Positions 11,706 through 23,857 of a stretch of DNA of 64,000 nt are shown here, piece after piece (the first letter of the stretch is position 1; each line of letters opens with the position of its first letter). The position numbers were made by a program, and so were the translations under genes. Origin of the DNA: Henckelia pumila (Eukaryota; Streptophyta; Magnoliopsida; Lamiales; Gesneriaceae); the NCBI RefSeq assembly GCF_033568475.1, contig NW_027331831.1:5208001-5272000 (forward strand). Direction: 5' to 3'. The notes beneath the pieces were generated by a model. It saw only the letters and a program-made list of their open reading frames with translations. It made no database searches and was not told the DNA's origin.

Positions 11706-13341
11706 GCTAGGCTAGGTCATATTTCCTTAAGGAGAATGAACAAGCTAGTGGGAGAGGACATGTTTGATATGTCTGATATTAACTCTCTACCAACTTATGA
11801 GTCCTGCCTAAAAGAAAAAATGACTAAAACTCCTTTCAAAGAAAAACCTGAGCGTAGTCAAAATCTGTTGGATTTGATCCATACAGATGTTTGCGGCCCA
11901 TTTAGTATTGGTACTAAATATGGTCACACCTACTGCATTACCTTTACTGATGATTATTCTAGGTACGGGTATTTATATTTGATGAAATATAAGTCTGAAT
12001 CATTTGAAAAGTTCAAAGAATTCAAGGCTGAAGTAGAAAACAAACTAGGTAGGAGTATTAAAACACTTCGATCAGATCAAGGTGGAAAATACTTAAGTAT
12101 CGAGTTTTTGGGCTATCTAAAAGAGAATGAGATTCTCTCTCAGTGGACTCCTCCTATGACACCTCAGCTAAACGGCGTTTCGGAGCATCGCAATCGAACT
12201 TTGTTGGACATGGTTCGATCTATGATGAGCTTCACTGAGCTCCCACCTTCGTTTTGGGGCTATGCACTTTAAACAGCGGTATTGTTGTTAAACAATGTCC
12301 ACACTAAAGCAGTGAACAAAACTCCATATGAATTATGGACTGTCAAAACTCCTAAGTATTCGTACTTGAGGATTTGGGGATGTCCTACTTACGTGAAGCA
12401 GACAGTGGGAGATAAGTTGGATAGTCGATCCACCTTATGTTATTTTGTAGGATATCCGAAGAATTCAATCGGATATTATTTCAATCATCCTACTGAAACA
12501 AAAGTGTTTGTTTCGAGGAATGCCACCTTCATGGAGAAGGAATTCTTACTTGATAAGAAAGGCAAGATGATGGAACTCGAAAAAATTCGAGAAGAACCCA
12601 AGATACAAAATAACGATCCCACACCTCAGGAACCAATAATTGACATGCCTCTTCTTAAAAGATCCGAGAGGACTTCTAGACCTCCTATTCGATATGGTCT
12701 GCTTCTTGAAGGAGATCAAAGTGAACCCGACATTGGATGTGATCCAAGAAACTTCAAGGAAGCAATTTCTAATGCTGATTCGAACTTATGGCTTGAAGCT
12801 ATGCAGTCGAAAATAGACTCGATGCATACAAACCAAGTTTGGTCTTTAGTAGATCCTCCCGAAGGAATTGTTCCAATAGGGTGTAAATGGATCTACAAGA
12901 GAAAACTTAGGCTTGATGGTAAGGTACTGACCTACAAGGCACGATTGGTCGCAAAAGGTTATACTCAAAGACAAGGTGTTGACTATGATGAAACTTTTTC
13001 ACCAGTCGCAATGTTCAAGTCCATAAGAATCCTTATTGCCATAGCAGCTTGGTATGACTATGAGATATGACAAATGGATGTGAAGACTGCATTTCTTAAT
13101 GGAAACATTAAGGAAGAGATCTATATGATGCAGCCCGAGGGATTCACATCCATGAGAAGCGAGCATAAGGTATGCAAGCTTCAGAGATCAATTTATGGTC
13201 TCAAACATGCATCAAGAAGTTGGAACCAGAAACAATAAAGGACTTTGGTTTCATCAAGAACCCGGAGGAACCGTACGTATACAAGAAAGTAGTTAAGGAT
13301 GCTGTGACATTCTTAGTACTTTATCTTGATGACATCCTACT
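11706..13341 (+). pseudogene. Copia integrase and N-terminal reverse transcriptase, broken
   Basis: It begins with the GAG-pre-integrase end ('RLGHI'), continues through the integrase core (DLIHTDVCGPF; TDDYSRYGYLYLMK; the second Asp in RSDQGGKY; E in VSEHRNRTL), and reaches RT ('WIYKRKLRLDGKVLTYKARL', 'YDETFSPVA', 'LYLDDILL'). Lesions: TAA at 12270-12272, a TGA in place of a Trp codon at 13067-13069, and a small deletion with frameshift near 13222. The coding sequence is then cut at 13341 by a solo LTR. Several changes look like CpG decay (see findings). Confidence 0.9.
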
Positions 13342-15421
13342 TGTGGGGACCTCGGGTTGCTAATCTCATCTTAGGGCAATTAATGAACAATTAACATTCA
13401 TTAAACATCAATTGAATAAACCAAGAGCCAAGTAAATTTTTTTTAAAAAAAATCAGTGTCTCGCTCGATCGGTGACCCGATCGAGCGAGCACAATTGCTC
13501 AGCTCTCGGATGGAAATATAATTTGGCCTCGCTCGATCCGTCAACTTCTGCGGATCGAGCGAGCCAAAAACTCAAATCCTCTGTTTGCAAATTACAGGGC
13601 TCGCTCGATCCGTCAACTTCTGCGGATCGAGCGGCCTCCAAATTCCAGAAATTCTGCAGTAAGATCGAAGGCTGTCAAGGCTTGCATCTTGGCACAATTC
13701 AACATCAATCAAAGATACTAACATGATATAACTTCTATAAACATACATATACTCATAAATAAAGTCTTGAGCATAATAAACTAGCTTTTACAACTTCAAC
13801 TAGATCACAAACTACTCAAAACATAAGATTACACAACTTATTTCAAAGTTCTTCCAACATATCATGTTAAGTGTTCTATCATGCTTGCCATACTTCTAAG
13901 TACATCTACAACCCGAGTCCTCACGTGCTAGACTCTCTCCAAGCTGTCAATGACGTCGATGACTAGCTCCTGCCCCATCTGTTGTCATGCACACATACAA
14001 AACAAGACAACAGCCGGATAAACTCCGGTGAGATACAATTCTCAGTATAACCAACATATAGAAAGCGTTAAATAAATCGTATAGACTCTATTTAAACTCG
14101 ACTCAACAAATAGAGTAAATTAACGCTTCACATAAGAATTGATTCATATAACTTCGTGCCATCAAGATTCGTAAACGATCTTGACATGGATATCCATCTA
14201 ACGAGTTTGTAAACGACTCGCAAATAAGGTTAACCGCAACCTTGGCATAGAATCGATTCAATATAGCATCGTATCAACTCGAATATAAAGATCCACTACC
14301 TGAGATGGATCGACAACATCACAATCAAATCAAAAACATAACCAAGTATGTGGTTTTTGCGGGCCAACTCAAGATTAGTCGTTCTTGAGTTTCAAAGTCC
14401 CTACTTCGCGATGTCGTTATTATACCTTCGTTTATCGAGGTTCTGAACTCTTCAAATCTGTGAGATATAAACAAAATACATATATCAAACTTCAAATCAA
14501 TCTATCATTTCAGAAACAAGTCAAAACCATCAAGAATTCATCAATCAATCGCATTTCAAACCTCAACTCTTTCTTCGTTAGTTCAAGTCGGCGTCTTGTG
14601 TCGTTTAGCCTTCAAACTCAACTGAAACTGAATAAGAAAAATACTATAACATTCAAAACATCTCAACAACAACTTCAACTCAAATATCGGCTATCAAAAG
14701 AGTTCCAAAACTCGATTAAACGACGTAGCGATTGAAAATCGGTAACCGACGTAATCCCGAAATCATTTCTAACTTCAAAACCAATTATACGTGTATTCAA
14801 TTCAACAAACCAACTGATATATCATTCCAAACCTCATCTCAGTAGCCATAACAATTGATATACATGCTGGAATCAAAGTTGAATACAAATAACACAAACT
14901 CATCAATCCGGTTTCGATATAGAATCGCATAAACGTCGATAAACATAATCGAAAACTCAACATCTGATATCTGTCAACTTTAGAGATTCAAACCATACTG
15001 AAAGATATAAACACTTACACTAGATCGAAGCCCTCTTCGTAAGGATTCCAGAACAATTTACGGAATCAAAAACGGACGATCGAATCAAAAGATATAAGGT
15101 TTTGAAAATCACAATCGCAAAGGAAAAGAAGAAGCTCGGCTTCTCTGTTCTTACTTTCTGAATAAGGAATGAAAATTACACGTGACATGCTGAGTAATCC
15201 AACGCAAATATGATAACTTTCAATCAAAATTGCACTTTAGTCCCTCAACTTTTCAATAATTGCAATTTGGTCCTCAGCCCTTATTTTAATTCAATTCCAA
15301 TCCTAAATAATTTAAGAATATTAGAATTTAAATCAAAACTCTAAATATTCACAAATTAAATATACTCGGATTAAAATCAAATTAAATTCGGATTAATTTC
15401 TAATTAATCTCGGGCCTTACA
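13342..15421. mobile_element. Solo LTR inserted in the copia RT gene
   Basis: This 2080-bp sequence begins TGTGGGGACC, ends GGGCCTTACA, and is flanked by a perfect 5-bp target duplication CTACT (13337-13341 and 15422-15426). Removing one copy restores the continuity of the surrounding RT gene. No gag or pol homology lies inside. The start (TGTGRGGAC...GCTAATCTC) and an internal block near 14010 (CAGCCGGATAAACTCCGGTG) are shared with the solo LTR at 41202-43930. It is probably of Ty3/gypsy origin. Confidence 0.88.
13458..13640. repeat. Array of three GC-rich hairpins within the solo LTR
   Basis: There are three inverted repeats: GCTCGATCGG...CCGATCGAGC, then twice CTCGCTCGATCCG, a 10-bp loop (TCAACTTCTG) and CGGATCGAGC. 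The second and third units are near-identical copies about 76 bp apart. The array starts about 116 bp from the LTR start. Confidence 0.85.
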
Positions 15422-15426
15422 CTACT

Positions 15427-16393
15427 CATTGGGAATGATGTAGGGATGTTGCAGTCAACAAAGATATAGTTGTCAGGTAGATTCTCGATGAAGGACTTAG
15501 GTGAGACATCCTATATTCTAGGAATACAGATCTATAGAGATAGATCTAAGAGAATGATAAGACTCACTCAAGCAACCTACATCGACACCATATTGAAAAG
15601 GTTTTCTATGGATGAGTCCAAGAGAGGACATCTACCTATGTGCCATGGAGTTTTTCTATCCAAGTCTTTGTCTCCCAAGACTGACGAAGAGATAGAGAAA
15701 ATGACACACGTACCATATGCGTCAGCCATAGGGATTATCATGTATGGGATGATATCTACCAGACCGGATGTGGCCTATGCTCTGAGTGTCACGAGCAGAT
15801 ATCAAGCCAATCTTGGTCAAATGCATTGGAAAGCTGTGAAGGATATTCTTAAGTACTTAAGAAGGACTAAGAATATATTCATGGTTTATGGGGGAAGAGA
15901 ATTGAAATTGTAAGGCTATACCGACTCTAGCTTCCAAAGCGACGTGGATGACTCGAAATCAACCTCTGGATTTGTATTCATGCTCAATGGTGGTGCTGTC
16001 TCTTGGAAAAGTTCCAAGCAAGACACCACATCGGATTCCACCACTGAGGCAGAATACATTGCAGCATCAGCTGCTGCTAAAGAGGCCGTTTGGATGAGAA
16101 ATTTCGTCCAAGAGTTGGGGGTCATTCCTGAAGCTGTTGGTCCAGTCCCGGTGTACTGTGACAACAATGGTGCTGTTGCTCAGGCAAAGGAACCAAGGTC
16201 TCATCAAAGATCCAAACACATACTGAGGAAATACCACATCATCCGGGAGATCGTGGAAAGAAGAGACATCACTATCGAGAGAGTGGCCTCTGCAGACAAT
16301 ATCGTTGATCCACTTACTAAGCCCTTGCCAGGACCATTATTTGACAAAAATCGCGAAGCAATGAGACTACGTAGTATGACTAGTTGGCTTTAG
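15427..16393 (+). pseudogene. Copia RT C-terminus and RNase H
   Basis: It continues directly from 13341: 'MKDLGETSYILGIQIYRDRS', 'YASAIGIIMYGMISTRPDVAYAL', then RNase H ('[20 protein letters not shown]', '[10 protein letters not shown]', 'VYCDNNGAV', '[13 protein letters not shown]', '[10 protein letters not shown]'). One in-frame stop (TAA, 15910-15912, in 'ELKL*GYTDSSF') breaks it. The C-terminus ends with TAG at 16391-16393, just before the polypurine tract. Confidence 0.9.
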
Positions 16394-16406
16394 GCAAGTG
16401 GGAGAT
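16394..16406 (+). promoter_or_regulatory. Polypurine tract of the copia element
   Basis: GCAAGTGGGAGAT sits directly before the TG of the 3' LTR, between the pol stop codon and the LTR. This is the standard place and form of a copia plus-strand primer. Confidence 0.8.
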
Positions 16407-17540
16407 TGAAAGAGTGGATGCCCGGTTAGCCAACTTGTGGCTAAGGGCTTTTGTGACTCTATGTGTAAACAATCTTTTTTTTTAATATAATTTACATTTT
16501 TATATTGACATTTACTTTATCTTTTATCATATTATTATGTTGTGACGTACTATACGATGTTTAGATAAAGACCTTGAATATACTAGAGTGTATGTAAGAT
16601 GTGATAGTATACTTGGATGACTATCATGAAACACATCTTATAAGCACTGTATATTCTAAACAGTTCCTAGTCAATTGAGTCGTCCGCAAATAAGGATAAG
16701 GATCACTCGAGATTGAGACTAGCATTTGCGATGCTGAGTACCACGTTTCATTGGTATGGAACATAGAGATGTTCAAAGCATGCAAATGGATATTCATATG
16801 ATGGATGATCGAACTACCCTATTCGGACTTTCCAAGTGGTTATCATTAATTGAGTGGATAAGTCCGCGGTTTTGGTTGTACACCATTAGTCCTTACTACT
16901 TGAAACATCATGAAGACTCTATATGCTAGTACTGTACTTTGACTCGTTTACCGACTCTATGAGGGTCATCAGGTGTCGAGATTTGGTACAGTTACGACAC
17001 ATATAGGAGTAAATGCTTTGTTGTCAAGGATTCACCACACGCTTGCGAGTGTGGATATCCTATGCGATCTGAGGAGATATTAGTGTGACAAATCTCTGAC
17101 CAGAGTACATGATGTGCTTTAAGTTACTTGGTTTCCTAGTAGCACATGCGATGTCACTATTTGATCTTCAAGATGTATTGCATAGTTATCGAATCTCGAA
17201 CGACTCTCGATGTACCAATGGTTGTTGATTCAATCGGGATATATGGATGAAGGGACCGTACTGTACGCTAACCAAAACCTACTGGTTCTTGCAGGCACTA
17301 TCAGTGATACCTAGGAAATCATGGGGCGATGTTGCTAGGCGCTCTTACCATGATTCTATGGGTAAGTCGGAAATTGTTGTTCCGAGTCACAAGGAGTTGT
17401 GAGCCCACGACTAGCTGTATCCCTGAACCATTGAGCGTTACACAAGTAATAGATTACTAATCCCCGTTGAGATAGTTAAATTTAAAGAGTTAAATTTAGC
17501 GAAAGAGAAGTTGGACTTCTTAAGATAAAGAGAGTGGAAT
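16407..17540 (+). repeat. 3' LTR of the copia element, truncated
   Basis: It matches the first 1.13 kb of the 5' LTR (7405-8537) with few changes, then stops at 17540. The last roughly 0.73 kb of the LTR is missing, so the outer end and target duplication are lost. The junction carries filler DNA, described separately. Confidence 0.9.
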
Positions 17541-17580
17541 AGGAGGGCCATTTTAGCGAAAGAGTTAAATTTAGCGATAT
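17541..17580. other. Filler DNA at a deletion junction
   Basis: Between the truncated LTR and the LINE sequence lie about 40 bp made of two copied pieces. 'AGGAGGGCCATTTT' resembles LINE sequence at 17606-17619. 'AGCGAAAGAGTTAAATTTAG' resembles LTR sequence near 17490-17507. Such templated patches are typical of polymerase-theta-like or synthesis-dependent end joining. Confidence 0.7.
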
Positions 17581-18116
17581 GGTCTAGCCGTTGGGTGGTT
17601 CCGCCTGAGGGCCATTTTCGATTGGACGTGGATGCAAGTTTCGATGTAGAGAATAGTTTGTGTGGCGTTGGAGGTGTACTAAGAGATCATGAGGGACAAC
17701 CATTGGCGGCCTTTGGAAAGTCTATTCGTAGGCCGGCTTCTGTTGTCCTAGGGGAGATCTTAGCTATCAAAGCGGGTTTGGAGTTTGTTAGTCACAATGG
17801 TTTTAACCGGGTTTTGGTTTCGTCAGATTCACTACTAGATGTGCAAGCAGTCACGGAGCCTAGTGGTGATTTGAGCTATGTAGGTCTGTGCACGGCAGAG
17901 ATTAAAGCTATGTTGTTGGACCTGGGGATTATTTCTTTATCTCATGCTCGAAGATCGGCCAACGGTGTGGCTCATTCTTTAGCTTCTTTTGCTGTTTCGT
18001 CTCCTGCACCTTTTTGTTAGGTGCCTGAGACTTTTTCTTTTTGGCTTATTAAGATTGTAACCTCGGATATTTTATGTCATCAATAAAGTTACAAGTCTTT
18101 TTGTCAAAAAAAAAAA
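17581..18116 (+). pseudogene. LINE 3' part: RNase H domain, 3' UTR and poly-A tail
   Basis: The frame at 17595-18020 encodes a plant RVT_3-type RNase H: 'FRLDVDASFD', 'GVGGVLRDHEGQPLAAF', 'LGEILAIKAGLEF', 'VSSDSLLDVQAV', 'HARRSANGVAHSLASFA'. The catalytic D/E/D pattern is visible. A short 3' UTR with AATAAA (about 18082) is followed by an A-run and AAT repeats at 18105-18128. It is the 3' half of the LINE begun at 7109, and sequence between the halves was lost with the deletion at 17540. Confidence 0.85.
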
Positions 18117-18809
18117 TAATAATAATAATACTAAATAAATAAATAAATAGATTTGAATTTGGATTTCAAATCTATGAAATTGGAATTTTATTTTGGTGTT
18201 GGATAAGAATTTAATATAAAATAGCGTGAATTGATAATATATATTTTTAGATAAATGATATTTTGTAAAGTTTGTAAAGAAGATTTGAAATATATGGTAA
18301 GTTGTATAAATATAATTTTAAAAATGATTTTATTTTTATTTTTTAAAACTCAAATCCTATTAAATCCCACGAAATTCGTTTGATAAGATTTTCATTGGTT
18401 AAATGAAATCTCATCAGATATGAATCTCATTTTGAAATCTTATGTTAATCAACATTAAAATGATATTTGTAATTTCAAATCTTAAAAAAATCTGTTAGGA
18501 TAAGTAAATATTTGTAGAGAGAGTGAATACACACTTCAAATTTTATGCTCTTTGCAAAACTAAGTTCAGTTGAGTTGGCAAATGAATTGCTTCTTTCTCG
18601 TTTGTCGATGTCAATTAACTAACTGATAGTGTAGAATGAAGTCAACTAACAGATTGAACAATATAAATCAAAATAGTCGATTTAATATTGTAGGCTGGCT
18701 GGATGCAATGCTTGTAAGTAAATAAGAAAAATTTTGTTTATGAATGTTCGAACACTCAACTACTCTTACGTCGCCTCTTCTTCCACACATGAATGATCCA
18801 CTAGAAAAA

Positions 18810-18861
18810 TATATTATATTATATTATATTATATTATATTATATTATATTATATTATATTA
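18810..18861. repeat. (ATATT)n microsatellite
   Basis: About ten tandem copies of the pentamer ATATT are visible. Confidence 0.95.
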
Positions 18862-19290
18862 CATTTATTATTTATCTAAAAGTGTAAATAATAAAATGGT
18901 AAAGTTTTACAATTGTAAATCTATAACTTTGTCCTTTTATTCTACACAAATTTATGTGAAAATAAATACATATAAAGATATATCTATTACCTATCTAAAA
19001 GTGTGAATAAAAGGGTAAAGTTTTACAATTTTAAATCTACAACTTGTTTTTATTTTTTGTATATAAAGTGAACATATTGTTTTCACAAAATATTAATTAA
19101 ATTAAAAATATTTATCCAGTTTCCTAAAAGATTAAAACACCAAAATACTTTAATTTTTATTTGTTTGTAGATGGAATGACATATTTTTTCAACAAAAAAT
19201 CTTATGTATTTTAATTTGCGTAAGGACATATTGAACTAAATAATTATATCATGAGTTCATAAATATAACAAAATATCAGATTTTTAAACG

Positions 19291-19328
<38 letters not shown>

Positions 19329-19779
19329 TAACACATCGGTGTTAAAATAAATCAATTCACGTGAAGTCAAGTTTTAATCTAAAATAATAAATAAAGAACA
19401 AACCAACACACAAATATCATATATGTAAAAGTTGAAATTTAAAAAATTAAATATTTTTCCCTCCTAAAAAAATCTAAAAACTATAACAATTATTTTATGA
19501 GACGATGTTACAATTAACGAAGAATATTTTTATAAGAGTTGGAGATGAATATCTAAAATTGTTTTTAGCAAAACTATAATATTTATATTATTTAAATATT
19601 ATTGAAGTCTAAAAATATATATCTATGTTAATGAATCTACTACGGGTTAGTTAATAAATAAAAAAAATTCTAAAAAAATTATGGATGCCACGTCTCACAT
19701 TAAATTAAAGATCCTGTAAAAATTACATTGATGCAAATTTTCAATCAGATGAATAAATACAGAGAAATATGCAATAAAG

Positions 19780-20015
19780 CGGTTGAGATAAAATATGGAA
19801 TGTTAACATTTGTAATTAAAGACATTCAAAATTCAATCAAAAATTTCAGCAATTAGAGCATTGTAAGCAAAAAAAATCAGTAGATTTCGAAAAACGAGGT
19901 TGAGATAAAATATGGAATGTTAACATTTGTAATTAAAGACATTCAAAATTCAATCAAAAATTTCAGCAATGAGAGCATTGTAAGCAAAAAAAATCAGTAG
20001 ATTTCGAAAAACGAG
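19780..20015. repeat. Tandem duplication, two units of about 118 bp
   Basis: The segment from 'GGTTGAGATAAAATATGG' to 'CAGTAGATTTCGAAAAACGA' occurs at 19780-19897 and again at 19900-20015 with only about one difference, so the duplication is recent. Confidence 0.93.
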
Positions 20016-20973
20016 AAATCAAAAAGAAAATAGGATGTCCAACAAATACATTGATTGTAAACGATACTGAGATACAAGTAGTGGAATACGATAACATATC
20101 AGAATGCAGATGATAATGATGAAATTATTGTTATTCTTTGCAAGTAAATATTTTTAGCATAAAAAAGAGACCGTCTGATTAAATAATAACGATAGAAAAA
20201 TGCAAATGATTGATGAAGATAATATCACAAGAATTGTTATCAAAGATGATGATAATAATGATTCTTTCATGGAGAATAAAAAACACATGATATGAAAAAT
20301 CGTTAAAGAGAGAAAAATTTCAAATATAAAATAAAAAAATATTTGACGCAATAATTTAAATTAAGGTTTTGAATGCATTATCTATACCAATTTTTTTTCC
20401 ATAAATCAATAGTGATTAACATATAACATAAAAATTACAAAATCATATTTAATATAATCTGATCAACATATCTCACTTATTAACAAATAAAGAATAAATC
20501 ATGCATACATGAGATATAAAATAAAACGAATTTATGGTACGAAACATGTAATAAATTCTCAAGATTAATAAAAAAAAAATAGAAATCTCGATCGATCTGT
20601 AATAATTACATTAGTTTCAATATCAATATTGTGTTAATGTAAAAATATAATAAACGTAACACTTATATTTATAAGCTTACATGAATTATTAATAATGTCT
20701 TATTTTAAACCGTCAATGTGGATATAAAATAATCATGACCGTAAATAATACAAACACTGAAACTGCAAGTGTTGCATTGTTCGAAAATATTGTAAATATT
20801 TTTATTAGTTGCAATGTCGAAAATTATATTGATTACATCACTAAGACACGCATAGATTTTTTTTTCAAAAATTATATATTAGTACCATGAAAATCATTTA
20901 TTAATTATGTGTTAATATCTTCTCATATCAATTAATTTATTTAAAAACGTTTATCGACAACAAAAGATGTTCT

Positions 20974-21001
20974 CACGTGCATCGCACGTGACTTTTACTA
21001 G
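20974..21001 (+). mobile_element. Helitron 3' terminus
   Basis: A perfect hairpin CACGTGC-ATC-GCACGTG (20974-20990) is followed by 7 nt and then CTAG with a T next to it. This is the Helitron 3' signature: a stem-loop near the end, CTRR terminus, insertion between A and T. The 5' end (A|TC...) was not found with confidence; candidates lie in the AT-rich 18.9-19.7 kb stretch. No RepHel coding sequence is visible, so the element is non-autonomous. Confidence 0.6.
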
Positions 21002-21212
21002 TACAATATGTACAAACCCAATCCAATCTAATTAAGACTTACCACACTGTCTAAATCGGAACTCTTACTACTTCAACTTAAAACACTCCTTGAGTGATTC
21101 TTTACAATAGTGTTTTGCACAGTACACTCAACTGATCTTAATACAAAGTGTTATAACTCAATATTCATAGCACAATGTGATCCTACAGTGATCAAAGATG
21201 ATTGACTTGAAG

Positions 21213-21467
21213 CAGAGACGGATCCAAAAATTAGAATTGGGGTGGACTTGAATTTAATGTAATAAATTATATATTATTATCAAATATATATATGTATATA
21301 TATATATATATATATAGAGTAATCTTCAGCTTCCCAACTATTCCTGCCCACCTCGTCTCCGATCACTAAAACCCGATACTGGGTTTTAGTTGTTTTTTTT
21401 TTATTTTTCATATCACTAAAACACGGTACCAGGTTTTAGTTGTCGGGGACGAGTTGGGCAGCTGAAA

Positions 21468-21505
<38 letters not shown>

Positions 21506-22595
21506 ATATTATATTGTTAAAAATGACGATTCTGACTTCCAAATTTTGTACCCGGATACTCCAACATACTGGTTGATAAGGTCTCATCTTCAAATATGAA
21601 CGTGTCTTATCTCATCTCGTAGATTAACATTATATTCACATATATGTTTTCTTTTTCTCGGATATCGTTCAATATAAATGGAGGATGACTAATGGTCGTC
21701 TCTAGGTGAGAAAATTGAAGGAATATGGACATTAAGAATTAGAAGATTTTCACTAGCTTGATGGTCCATTGTAGATATGGTAGAAATTGAAGTGTTTTCA
21801 CTAGTTTTTTTTTATTATTTTTATTGAGGAAGTGTTTTCACTAGTTTGATTATCTATCTTCTTAAAAAAATAAGAGATCGATGTCTTTCCTTTCTTTGCA
21901 GCAGATTGATGCTAAATTTTGAAATATTTCAATTTATATCCCTAAACAAGTGATAACATAACAATCAAGCAAATAACAATAAATTTATCACCCGTATCTT
22001 CACTTAGAAATAATTTTTTTATGGGAAAATATTTTAATAAATAAATTACATAAAAAAATTAATAAAAAACACAAATTCCAACGGCACTAATAAGTAATCC
22101 AAATCCAAATTATATTTCTAATTTAGTTTGTTGGGTTTGTATTATAAATATAAAATAAAATACACAAGCTTATAATTTGATTGAGAGCCCAAGAAATTCA
22201 CATAAAATACACATAAAAAAATTCAAAATGCTTGTCTTCTAAGCTAAGAACATACCACATATAAATAAAGAACCAATTTTGCCCCACACTTTGTCAGGCC
22301 AACAACAAAAAAAAAACCGAAAGGAAAGCAAAAATTAAAAATTAAAAAAAATAAATTAAGGTAAACTTGCATTGTGTGTTGTTTTCAGCTTGTGACAAGA
22401 AGAAATTCTCCAATTGATATGAGTTCGCCGACTTCAAAGTGTGAATTAAGGTCTATGGAGATGGGCTGGATTTGAAACTTTTGTGGACTGGGCTAGCTAG
22501 GCTAGAGAGTGGACAAAAACTTATATGAGTAGTAAAAAAGTTTTTTTTTTGGCTGGGCTATAGCCCACCACAGCCCATGCAATGCTTTGTCTCTG
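21213..22595. mobile_element. Non-autonomous hAT-type transposon with perfect 8-bp TSD
   Basis: The ends are CAGAGACGGATCC at left and TTTGTCTCTG at right (reverse complement CAGAGACAAA). They are flanked by an exact 8-bp duplication ACTTGAAG (21205-21212 and 22596-22603). The 8-bp TSD and CAGAG-type ends indicate hAT. No transposase is recognisable in the 1383 bp. A fold-back element lies inside at 21317-21471. Confidence 0.85.
21317..21471. mobile_element. Fold-back MITE within a TA microsatellite
   Basis: Inverted arms carry AGCTTCCCAACTA...CGTCTCCGATCACTAAAACC on the left and GGTTTTAGTTGTCGGGGACG...GTTGGGCAGCT on the right, with (TA)n on both sides. The related element at 24340-25331 shares the arm sequence. 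Confidence 0.75.
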
Positions 22596-22735
22596 ACTTG
22601 AAGCATGTGCTTGAATTCTTCGGATTTGTATGATTCTCACAGTAAGCTTTAACTCTTTGAGAATGAATTTCAATTGACTCAATAATACAACGGAGTTCTT
22701 TTTTTCGAGCGGTGGCTTTCTCAACTGGTCTTGGC

Positions 22736-22748
22736 CCCTATTTATAGA
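22736..22748 (-). promoter_or_regulatory. TATA box of the minus-strand LTR
   Basis: On the minus strand the sequence reads TCTATAAATAGGGGCC, a strong TATA box, placed mid-LTR as expected for a U3 promoter. Confidence 0.6.
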
Positions 22749-23263
22749 TAAGAATGCAACCGTTAATTGATTTGAAAATTTTTGTACATTTTCTTACAAA
22801 AAGAAGCCGTTGTCTTGTCTTTTCTCAACATTAACAATCCGTGACATCCGTACTATGTAGTGCGCCTGCACATTTCTGAGTTTAGCGGTGTACAAAAAAG
22901 TTTATTCAATTAATCTTGTTTGACTGCTTTAAGCTTTGGGAATGTTTGAGAGCTTCTTGACTGATATCTTAAAAACTTTTCTTGAGAATCTTCAATCGAG
23001 TAAACTGATCAGTTTTGCTCAACCGATCTAGTGTAGCTTTGTTTAGTTCAGTTGAGCTTATGTTCAGTTAAGCTCTTGTCAGTTCTGCTTTTGACTGGTC
23101 GACTTCAGTTGAGATCAACTGGTTCTTTCATATCCAGTTGGGTTCGTCAAGTTGAGGACTTCCGTTCAGCTTGAACTTGTCCAGTTGAGTAAGTCGGTTC
23201 AGCTTGGTTTTTGTCTTCATATATTTTTTTAAAACATCAAAATTAATAATTGATTTCCTAACA

Positions 23264-23823
23264 AAATCATTTGTACTAGTAGTAGACAGGTGTTTTTTTA
23301 AGATATATATCTTTTTAAAAAATTTATTAGTTTAATTTAAATTTTAATATATTCTTTTAATCAGTAAATATCAGGTTAAATTGTCTCGTGCGATTTATTT
23401 TTTTAAATTAACGTGATTTACATGCTATTCAGTTAGCCCAAGAGTTCACCGAGTGTGAATAGAAGGATCGCGATTGCAGGTTTTCACGACATAAAAAACT
23501 TATGTATTAGTTAGATATATATTCTACTCAAACAATTTTCAATTTTATAGTTTTATTCTGTTTTTTTTTTAAATATTTATGACATTCTCATTTTTGAAAA
23601 TAAAAATCTAAGAATTAATTCATGGTGTTACACATAGACGATACTTATCTCCTTTCTCTATGGATGATAATATTGCGGAGGTTATCATAATTCAATTGCT
23701 CTCAACGGCATTTTTCAAAAGTCAAACACAACAAGCTGTAAAGTTAAGCATGTATTGGTTATTCTGTCTATCTAGTGATGTAAAAAATGATATATTATCG
23801 TGTTAATGAAAATCTGTGTTTAT

Positions 23824-23856
<33 letters not shown>
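23264..23856. other. AT-rich spacer
   Basis: No gene or family is recognised. A (TA)n run at 23827-23856 leads directly into the Helitron. Confidence 0.4.

Positions 23857-23857
<1 letters not shown>

Larger units (their letters stand above)
18129..20973. other. AT-rich repeat-filled region without genes
   Basis: I find no coding sequence. Contents include a degenerate direct repeat ('TATCTAAAAGTGT...TAAAGTTTTACAATT') at about 18875-18930 and 18990-19045, a (TA)n run at 19298-19324, and the tandem and pentamer repeats listed separately. Part of it may be the body of the Helitron ending at 21001. Confidence 0.5.
21003..23263 (-). mobile_element. LTR-retrotransposon LTR (minus strand), split by a hAT element
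   Basis: Read on the minus strand, it begins TGTTAGGAAATCAATTATTA, a common start for plant copia LTRs. It contains a clear TATA box (CTATAAATAGG) and ends near 21003 in AT-rich sequence. Motifs such as CAGTTGAG/CAACTGG recur at 22970-23200. The hAT at 21213-22595 is inserted near its end. I could not find a matching target duplication, so the outer border near 21003 is uncertain. No internal retroelement genes are attached, so it is probably a solo LTR. Confidence 0.55.
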
